Below are positions 7,022 through 11,291 of a stretch of DNA of 11,291 nucleotides, in pieces. Source of the stretch: Spirochaetales bacterium (GTDB lineage: Bacteria; Spirochaetota; Spirochaetia; DSM-27196; SKKC01); the NCBI GenBank assembly GCA_007126865.1, contig SLAN01000323.1, positions 1 to 11,291 of the forward strand. Reading direction: 5' to 3'. The stretch's first letter is position 1; every line of letters begins with the position of its first letter. Below the pieces are notes generated by a model. The model had not been told where the DNA came from, did no database searches, and worked only from the letters and a program-made list of their open reading frames with translations. Both the position numbers and the translations under genes were made by a program.

Positions 7022-7046
7022 CAGGAGCTTGTCGGACAAGCTCCTG
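7022..7046 (-). repeat. 25-base near-perfect palindrome after the TPR gene
   Basis: Twelve bases (7022-7033) are exactly complementary to 7035-7046, with one central base. It lies 16 bases beyond the TPR stop codon. As RNA it would form a 9- to 10-bp stem with a tight loop. The stem is strong but no T-run follows on either strand, so it is not a textbook Rho-independent terminator. Its halves resemble the outer arms of the element after zapA: 13 of 17 positions for the left arm, and a shared GACAA-R-CTCCTGG for the right. Both copies sit at the end of a transcription unit, which fits a terminator-like or REP-like repeat family. Confidence 0.65.
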
Positions 7047-7061
7047 GCGGAGTCTACCGCT

Positions 7062-8207
7062 TCAGCCGTCGGATTCGAGCTCCTGTAGGAAATGGAGCGC
7101 TACCGGGTCCTCGGGATCGTACTCGAGTACGGCATGGAAGTATCCGAGCGCTTCCGTGGGCTCGCCCTGCTTGAGATGCACGACCCCCATGTTGGACATG
7201 ACCTTCGTGTTCTCCGGTTCGACGGCGAGCGCTTCATGTAGCCGGCGCAGGCTCTCGGCAAGCTCTCCGGTCTCCATGAGGCAAATCGCAAGCTCATTGA
7301 GAGTGTCCGGATTACGCCCGCCTAACTCCAGCGCTTTCTCGAACGAATAGCGGCCCTCAGCGTACATTTCCTTTCGTCTCTGCGCCCAACCGAGCAGGAA
7401 CCACCCGTTCCAGATATCCGGATGCGTGTCGAGAAACCGGGTTATACGCTCGATCGCCTCATCTTCACGGCCGAGCTTGATATAGTCGTACGCTTCCTTG
7501 AAAAGCCTGTCGGTGAGATTACGCGATTCTATTTCATTGATGATGCGTTGTGCCTCGCCCCGTTTTCGATCCGTATCGTCGTCGTTTTCGCCCGCGTCGC
7601 CGTCGTCCTCGCTCTCACTCAAAAAGCGGCGGAACAGCTCCAGTGCCCGTTCGTGATTGTGTCGTTTGAGAAAAAAGAACCCGGCATTAAAGCTCGCTTC
7701 CACCGGCGCCTGATCGTGGGCGAGGACCTCACGGTAGCAGGCGAACGCGCGATCTTCGAGCTCGGAGGCACGGTCGCTCTCCTCCGGCTCGGCATCGGCG
7801 GTCTGCTCGTAGAGCAAAGCCAGATTCAGAACGGGCAACGGATTGCCGGGCAGCAACCCTCGCAGCGCCAGAAAGATCTCCTCGGCGATCGCGAAATCGC
7901 CGTTACGCGCTTTCAGGACTCCGGTTTCGGTGAGCTCTTCCACTATGCCCGGCTTGACGTGCTTAATGAACGAACGGTAGTAATCGGCGTCGTCATGGTC
8001 GGGCTCGTACGCGAGCATCTTAAGCATGCCCGCGACGATCATCTCCCAGCTTAAAGAGCTGCGATCCGACGGATCGGAGCCGGGTGGAAACTCGACCGGC
8101 AATTTGCGGTTCGGATCCACGGCGAAATCGCCGATTTGCCGATGCAAATCCTCCGGCAGTTCGATGAAATAGATACTCTGAAGGGTGCGATTCTTTCGGT
8201 CTGACAT
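7062..8207 (-). CDS. Tetratricopeptide repeat (TPR) protein
   Basis: TPR proteins act as protein-binding scaffolds; the partner here is unknown. The 381-residue product has no signal peptide or membrane segment and is probably cytoplasmic. Residues 1-85 are unique and include a run of acidic residues. TPR-like helical pairs can be seen at about 88-121, 122-165 (with an acidic insertion), 170-201, 232-265, 266-299, 300-333 and 334-367. The last three are the clearest, with the G-A-Y/F-A-P spacing, for example NELAICLMETGELAESLRRL. An Asp/Glu-rich linker (about 198-216) splits the array. It follows the PilZ gene by 26 bases, so the two are probably co-transcribed and may act together. The SD is weak. 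A palindrome follows the stop codon. A specific function cannot be read from the sequence. Confidence 0.9.
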   Translation of the reverse strand: MSDRKNRTLQSIYFIELPEDLHRQIGDFAVDPNRKLPVEFPPGSDPSDRSSLSWEMIVAGMLKMLAYEPDHDDADYYRSFIKHVKPGIVEELTETGVLKARNGDFAIAEEIFLALRGLLPGNPLPVLNLALLYEQTADAEPEESDRASELEDRAFACYREVLAHDQAPVEASFNAGFFFLKRHNHERALELFRRFLSESEDDGDAGENDDDTDRKRGEAQRIINEIESRNLTDRLFKEAYDYIKLGREDEAIERITRFLDTHPDIWNGWFLLGWAQRRKEMYAEGRYSFEKALELGGRNPDTLNELAICLMETGELAESLRRLHEALAVEPENTKVMSNMGVVHLKQGEPTEALGYFHAVLEYDPEDPVALHFLQELESDG

Positions 8208-8233
8208 GATATTTACCAGAATTATCGTGTGTC

Positions 8234-9148
8234 CTATCGGTCGGTCCTGCGCGATCTTGCTTCGCGGAGGCGTCGGGCGTGCTGCTCTTTCTCGACTTCG
8301 GCGGCTTCGTTCTGTTTGCGCGCTTCCGCGGCCGCTCTTTCTTTCGGCGACTGCTGCAGCTTGAGGTATTCGTTGAGCCGCAGTTTCAGTCTCACCGGGA
8401 CACGTTCGTCATCAAATCTGATCGCTATAGCGGCGATATCGTCTCGACCCTCAACGCCTTCGAAGCGAATAACCGAACCTGCCACGTCGATGACCTCACC
8501 GGTGTCACCGAACGGAAGCCTGATCATTGCCTCCTTGTTCAGGAGGAGCTTCGGCACCCCGATGATAACCACTTTTGCGCCGCCGAAACTGATGTCGCGG
8601 AGTACACACTTCCGCGGTACTCCTTGTATGTATAGCTGAATGTCGCGGAGTCTCAGTCCGAGTTGTTCGGCATTCTCTTCGGTGATGGTGATCCGGATGT
8701 CTTTGCGGTTTTGGCTGTTGGCGTTCGCATCGAGTAATGATCCGAGAACGTCGATAAGCCCGTCTGGCGGGCGCTGAGTGAACTCCAGGTTCATGAACGA
8801 GAGATTGCTGTTTTCGCGGGAGTAGGGAGTGAATGCAGAGATCTTCGAAGATACGAGAAAACTCAACGGATCGCTCTTGTCCGGCTGGAGGAAGCTATAC
8901 CGAAGGGACACCAGATTATTCGATTTGCGCAGCGCGGTCTTCAGACTCTCCTGCATATTCACGATAACCTTCGAGCTTCGCATAGAGCTCGAATAGATCA
9001 CACATGGCCACTGGGACCCGGTACACTTCAGATAGACGGTTTTCGGATCGAGCATGATCGCGTGGATTACTTCTTTCGTGAAGGTAATTTCCTGCTCGGA
9101 GAATGTGTCGTAATACCGCGAGATTTGCTGACTGGTAGTAAACGCCAT
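8234..9148 (-). CDS. Spirochaetal PilZ-domain protein (c-di-GMP receptor)
   Basis: PilZ proteins bind the second messenger c-di-GMP and relay it to motility or envelope targets. This 304-residue protein has a C-terminal PilZ domain from about residue 146 to 262. The first ligand motif RxxxR is visible as RKDIR (R148, R152). The second, DxSxxG, is DISFGG (D185, S187, G190). Both key motifs are intact, so binding is likely. Residues 1-140 form a separate N-terminal domain (start MAFTTSQQISRYYD) that I associate with treponemal and borrelial PilZ proteins of the PlzA type; I recall this family but cannot check it. The C-terminal 40 residues are a charged, Ala/Glu/Arg-rich helix. There is no signal peptide or membrane segment, so it is cytoplasmic. 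A purine-rich GGGGAAGG lies just upstream of the ATG. It is followed after 25 bases by the TPR gene. Confidence 0.92.
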   Translation of the reverse strand: MAFTTSQQISRYYDTFSEQEITFTKEVIHAIMLDPKTVYLKCTGSQWPCVIYSSSMRSSKVIVNMQESLKTALRKSNNLVSLRYSFLQPDKSDPLSFLVSSKISAFTPYSRENSNLSFMNLEFTQRPPDGLIDVLGSLLDANANSQNRKDIRITITEENAEQLGLRLRDIQLYIQGVPRKCVLRDISFGGAKVVIIGVPKLLLNKEAMIRLPFGDTGEVIDVAGSVIRFEGVEGRDDIAAIAIRFDDERVPVRLKLRLNEYLKLQQSPKERAAAEARKQNEAAEVEKEQHARRLREARSRRTDR

Positions 9149-9162
9149 ACCGCCTTCCCCGG

Positions 9163-9191
9163 ATAGTACGCACAGCGGCGCACGGCGTCAA
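9163..9191 (-). promoter_or_regulatory. Sigma70-type promoter for the PilZ-TPR unit
   Basis: On the minus strand TTGACG (9191-9186) is followed by exactly 17 bases and TACTAT (9168-9163). The first box matches the -35 consensus at 5 of 6 positions, the second matches TATAAT at 4 of 6. The expected transcription start near 9156 leaves only about 8 bases before the ATG at 9148. The promoter begins directly after the right arm of the inverted-repeat element, so one transcript appears to end where the next begins. Confidence 0.6.
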
Positions 9192-9193
9192 AC

Positions 9194-9330
9194 CCAGGAG
9201 TTTGTCCGACATAAGGGTGGAATTGAATATCGGGCGTGACTTGCGCATATCGTCGCCTATACATATGCATTCCGATGTTAGAGTATCCGTCCGATATTCA
9301 GTACCGAAGTGAAGTCCGACAAACTACTAG
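9194..9330 (-). repeat. 137-base composite inverted-repeat / structured element after zapA
   Basis: Two nested inverted repeats frame this stretch. The outer arms are 9314-9330 and 9194-9210: 17 positions, 15 paired (one a G-U wobble), 2 mismatches. Symmetrical 13-base unpaired segments follow (9301-9313 and 9211-9223), then a perfect 10-bp inner stem (9291-9300 with 9224-9233, minus-strand TGAATATCGG / CCGATATTCA). A small apical hairpin (GCATAT / ATATGC, 9245-9268) sits inside. The shape of outer stem, large central bubble, inner stem and apical hairpin suggests an RNA fold. The outer arms resemble the two halves of the palindrome at 7022-7046. It could be a terminator-like repeat, a miniature element, or a small RNA. 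The zapA 3' flank is the classical 6S RNA site in many proteobacteria, but 137 bases is short for 6S. Confidence 0.6.
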
Positions 9331-9635
9331 TCTGCCGCCTCGTCGTCCTCGAGAGCTGAATCTATGGTATCTATGAGCCGCTGGGTTATAACCTGAAGGT
9401 CGGTTTCGCTCGAACCTTCGGCACCGGACGCGCCTCGATTCCTGTGCCGTTCCTTGAAAAGCTCGTCCACAACCGTGAGTGCGCCGAGTATGGCGATCTT
9501 CAGCTCGTCGTTCGTCGACACGGACTCGCGCACTTCGGTCAGCTTGTCACGATAGTATCCGACGAGGTTACGCACGTACGCGGGGTCCTCGTCGCTCTGA
9601 ATGGTGAAGCTGGTGCCGAGCAGGTCGATCCGCAT
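9327..9635 (-). CDS. zapA: Cell division protein ZapA
   Basis: ZapA binds FtsZ protofilaments in the cytoplasm and promotes their bundling at the division site. The 102-residue product has the usual length. The N-terminal beta-rich part begins MRIDLLGTSFTIQSDEDPAYV, matching the family pattern of a short strand followed by a DED-E/A-Y turn. The helical dimerisation region includes YYRDKLTEV and ALTVVDELFKERHR (about residues 27-65). An acidic C-terminal helix follows. A longer reading frame starts at 9740, but it would overlap the upstream gene and add 35 residues that do not look like ZapA. The ATG at 9635 is chosen because it lies 4 bases after the upstream stop. No clear SD is visible, so expression probably depends on coupling. 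The stop codon lies inside an inverted-repeat element. Confidence 0.9.
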   Translation of the reverse strand: MRIDLLGTSFTIQSDEDPAYVRNLVGYYRDKLTEVRESVSTNDELKIAILGALTVVDELFKERHRNRGASGAEGSSETDLQVITQRLIDTIDSALEDDEAAD

Positions 9636-9639
9636 GGCA

Positions 9640-10107
9640 TTAGAATATATCGAGCTCGGCGTTCTGTCCTGCATCCTCGTCGGTTGCTGATTCGAGCTCC
9701 GCCGCGTCGTCGGGCTGTCCGTCACGATCGGCGCCGACATCGTTCGACGACTCCGATTGCGACTCGTTCGTTTGCGCCGACGGCGTCGATGTATCCCCGG
9801 ATGTCCCGGTAGACTCTTCGGCCTGCGGTGCTGTCTCCGCAGTCTGCTCCGAGGTCACGCCGTCCTGTTCCTCGGTGACCTGGTCTTCGAGGTCATCGAG
9901 CTGTGAGAGCGCATTCATAATGCCCTGCTCGATCTCTGATTGACTGTCCTTGAACTCGTTAATGAGAACTTCAAGCTCTTCAATCCGTTTCTCATATCTG
10001 GCAAGGCGTTCGCGCAACGTTTCGTTCTCGTCCTGGAGAGATTCGATCCGCCTGACCGCCTTCTGTACGCGAGATTCAAGAAGTCGAATCTGATCCAGGC
10101 TTACCAT
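9640..10107 (-). CDS. Coiled-coil protein with acidic disordered tail (ZapB-like candidate)
   Basis: I do not recognise a firm family. Residues 1-80 form a predicted coiled coil with heptad-spaced leucines and isoleucines (IRLLESRVQKAVRRIESL onward). Residues about 80-150 are Glu, Asp, Ser, Thr and Gln rich with almost no hydrophobics, so probably disordered. The chain ends in a short hydrophobic motif, ELDIF. The size (155 residues) is larger than E. coli ZapB (about 80), but the coiled-coil half is similar in kind. It lies 4 bases after rplT and its stop is 4 bases before the zapA start, which implies translational coupling. A role as a ZapA partner in Z-ring assembly is inferred from this position and the coiled coil, not from conserved residues. 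It could also be an unrelated small scaffold. Confidence 0.85.
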   Translation of the reverse strand: MVSLDQIRLLESRVQKAVRRIESLQDENETLRERLARYEKRIEELEVLINEFKDSQSEIEQGIMNALSQLDDLEDQVTEEQDGVTSEQTAETAPQAEESTGTSGDTSTPSAQTNESQSESSNDVGADRDGQPDDAAELESATDEDAGQNAELDIF

Positions 10108-10111
10108 TTGT

Positions 10112-10471
10112 TTATGCCTCTACCTTCTCCCGGGCCTGCTCGACAAGTGTCTTGAATGCATCGGGATCCTCGATTGCAAGATTCGACAACGCCTTTCGGT
10201 TAATCGCTATGTCGGCGCGACGCAGACCGCTCATGAAGCGCGAATATGTGATTCCCTCGTTCCGGCACGCGGCGGAGATCCTCGCGATCCACAGTGACCG
10301 GAAATCACGCTTTCGCTGCCGGCGATCGCGATACGCGTAGCTTTGTGCTTTTGCGACTGCATCCTTCGCGGTGCGGTAGAGCTTGCTTCGTCGCCCCCAG
10401 TATCCCTTTGCATCGCGAAGGATTTTCACCCGCCTGTCTTTTCGCCTCGTCCCATCTGTCGCACGTGGCAT
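10112..10471 (-). CDS. rplT: 50S ribosomal protein L20
   Basis: L20 binds 23S rRNA early in 50S assembly and represses its own operon in several bacteria. The 119-residue product has the expected length. Its long basic N-terminal helix includes RRKDRRVKILRDAKGYWGRR, followed by the conserved YAYRDRRQRKRDFR and LWIARISAACR (about residues 46-71). The C-terminal domain has YSRFMSGLRRADIAINRK (about residues 76-93). The ATG follows an AGGAG SD by about 9 bases. The stop is 4 bases upstream of the next gene's start, so the ribosomal operon continues into the coiled-coil and zapA genes. Confidence 0.97.
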   Translation of the reverse strand: MPRATDGTRRKDRRVKILRDAKGYWGRRSKLYRTAKDAVAKAQSYAYRDRRQRKRDFRSLWIARISAACRNEGITYSRFMSGLRRADIAINRKALSNLAIEDPDAFKTLVEQAREKVEA

Positions 10472-10491
10472 GAGTCTGTTCTCCTATTCGA

Positions 10492-10689
10492 TTATCGGTA
10501 CGGAACCAGTCTGCCGGCTCGCTTCTGCTCGGCCTTGCTGAGCACGCCTGTCTTGCGAAGCCCGCGTTTACGCTTCGTGGACTTTTTCGTCAAAATGTGG
10601 CGCAACCCCTGTTTCTTGTATTTAACCTTTCCATTTGGCGAAATGCGATATCGCTTCGCCGCACTGCGCCTCGTCTTCATCTTGGGCAT
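10492..10689 (-). CDS. rpmI: 50S ribosomal protein L35
   Basis: L35 is a small basic protein of the large ribosomal subunit. The 65-residue product has the standard family length. It begins [22 protein letters not shown] and contains the family-typical patch [16 protein letters not shown] (about residues 31-46), ending in RLVPYR. It starts at an ATG preceded by AAAGGA about 8 bases upstream. It sits between infC and rplT, 20 bases from rplT, which is the normal order and indicates co-transcription. Nothing is unusual in the protein. Confidence 0.97.
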   Translation of the reverse strand: MPKMKTRRSAAKRYRISPNGKVKYKKQGLRHILTKKSTKRKRGLRKTGVLSKAEQKRAGRLVPYR

Positions 10690-10759
10690 AGTATCATCCT
10701 TTCTCGGTACATGTTTGAGAGTGGTTTTCTGTACTACGAACTCCCGTTCGTCGTTAATG
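10690..10759 (-). other. infC-rpmI spacer with two small hairpins
   Basis: This 70-base spacer is the longest gap inside the ribosomal operon. On the minus strand it contains a 6-bp stem (ACGAAC / GTTCGT) closing a GGGA tetraloop of the GNRA class at 10736-10751. A second weak stem (GTACA / TGTAC) follows with a large loop. In E. coli L20 represses rpmI-rplT through RNA structure upstream of rpmI, so an L20 operator is conceivable. I could not draw the 23S-like pseudoknot, so this is only a note of structure. Confidence 0.3.
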
Positions 10760-11278
10760 CTACTTCTTCGATTTCGGACTGACGATCATGGACATGAAGC
10801 GGCCTTCCATTGTTGGCGGTCGATCGAGCTGGGCTTGACCGTTGAGCATCTCGAAAATCCGGTCGAGCACATCTCGTCCGAGCTCGGTATGAGCCATTTC
10901 GCGTCCCCGGAAACGAATAGTAACCTTGACTTTGTAGCCGTCTTCAAGGAAATCGAGAATATGTTTCGTCTTGAACTCAAGGTCATGCCCCTCGATCTTC
11001 GGTTGCATGCGGATTTCCTTGAGCTTGACCTGCTTCTGGTGCTTCTTGGCGTCCCGGTTCTTTTTGTCCTGCTCGAACTTATACTTACCGTAATCAAGAA
11101 GCTTGCATACGGGTGGCTTCGCCTGAGGCGCGACTTCAACAAGATCGAGACCGCGTTCCTGGGCCATTCGCATTGCTTCCGGTGTAGCGATAATGCCATG
11201 CTGATCTCCTTCATCGTCGATCAACCGCACCTCGCGCACACGAATCATTTCATTAACCCGCAAATCCTTTGAAGCCAA
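10760..11278 (-). CDS. infC: Translation initiation factor IF-3
   Basis: IF-3 binds the 30S subunit in the cytoplasm, prevents premature 50S joining and helps proofread the initiator tRNA and start codon. The 172-residue product has the normal length and both domains. The N-terminal domain opens [20 protein letters not shown] and includes the [13 protein letters not shown] segment (about residues 55-67). The C-terminal domain carries [12 protein letters not shown] (about residues 119-130) and ends in a basic tail. The start is a TTG codon 4 bases after an AGGAGG SD. This start lines up with the Bacillus IF-3 N-terminus (ISKDLIVNE) as I remember it. The next ATG, at residue 11, would cut into the domain. 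It is the first gene of the classical infC-rpmI-rplT operon. Non-ATG starts on infC are linked to IF-3 autoregulation in other bacteria; that this applies here is inference. Confidence 0.97.
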   Translation of the reverse strand: MASKDLRVNEMIRVREVRLIDDEGDQHGIIATPEAMRMAQERGLDLVEVAPQAKPPVCKLLDYGKYKFEQDKKNRDAKKHQKQVKLKEIRMQPKIEGHDLEFKTKHILDFLEDGYKVKVTIRFRGREMAHTELGRDVLDRIFEMLNGQAQLDRPPTMEGRFMSMIVSPKSKK

Positions 11279-11281
11279 TCT

Positions 11282-11288
11282 ACCTCCT
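11282..11288 (-). promoter_or_regulatory. SD that fixes the infC TTG start
   Basis: The minus strand reads AGGAGGT here, 4 bases before the TTG codon at 11278-11276. No ATG is available at a sensible distance. The ATT that overlaps this TTG by two bases is out of frame, and that frame runs into a stop after a few codons. TTG is therefore the supported start. Confidence 0.8.
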
Positions 11289-11291
11289 ACC

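Noticed and set aside
7422..8054. 210-codon plus-strand frame
   Set aside because: It is fully antisense to the TPR gene with no start signal.
9194..9330. Firm 6S RNA (ssrS) call
   Set aside because: Position and bubble shape fit, but the element is shorter than known 6S RNAs, overlaps the zapA stop codon, and has arms related to a repeat seen elsewhere. It was left as a structured element.
9636..9740. 35-residue N-terminal extension of zapA
   Set aside because: It would overlap the coiled-coil gene by about 100 bases and adds residues not typical of ZapA; the ATG at 9635 fits the family.
10343..11272. 309-codon plus-strand frame across the ribosomal genes
   Set aside because: It is antisense to infC, rpmI and rplT, whose products are unmistakable. 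The peptide looks random.

Overview
The window comes from a spirochaete, probably a free-living Spirochaetales (Spirochaeta-like) organism rather than a host-restricted one. The evidence is two FlaB-type core flagellins, a large spirochaetal FliD, two spirochaetal PilZ proteins, and the gene order flaB-flaB-flaG-fliD-unknown-PilZ, which as I recall resembles the Treponema pallidum locus. Every gene I can support reads on the minus strand, so transcription runs from high to low coordinates.

Region A (11291 to 9327) is a translation and cell-division operon: infC (TTG start), rpmI, rplT, a coiled-coil protein with a long acidic tail (ZapB-like candidate) and zapA. Gaps are short (4 to 70 bases). 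Region B (9330 to 9149) is a gene-free stretch holding a 137-base composite inverted-repeat element that covers the zapA stop codon, followed by a good sigma70-type promoter. Region C (9148 to 7062) is a two-gene unit: a spirochaetal PilZ (c-di-GMP receptor) protein and a TPR protein. A 25-base near-perfect palindrome follows it, and its half-sites resemble the ends of the element in region B.

Region D (7061 to 41) is the flagellar filament operon. A 354-base intergenic region carries a sigma28 (FliA) promoter and a roughly 180-base structured leader with two CsrA-like sites, one in a hairpin loop and one on the Shine-Dalgarno (SD) sequence. Then come flaB copy 1, a second flaB with its own related leader and a CsrA-like SD, a possible 36-codon ORF and a strong hairpin, flaG, fliD, an unrecognised protein in the position where fliS/fliT often sit, and a membrane-anchored YcgR-like PilZ protein joined to it by an ATGA overlap.

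The plausible logic is that flagellin, cap and filament genes are expressed late from sigma28, flagellin translation is tuned by CsrA, and PilZ proteins on either side of the filament operon couple motility to c-di-GMP. The genes are mostly conserved. The more novel material is in the non-coding parts: the paired flagellin leaders, the operon-end palindrome family, and the structured element after zapA. No mobile element, CRISPR array, tRNA or rRNA was seen.
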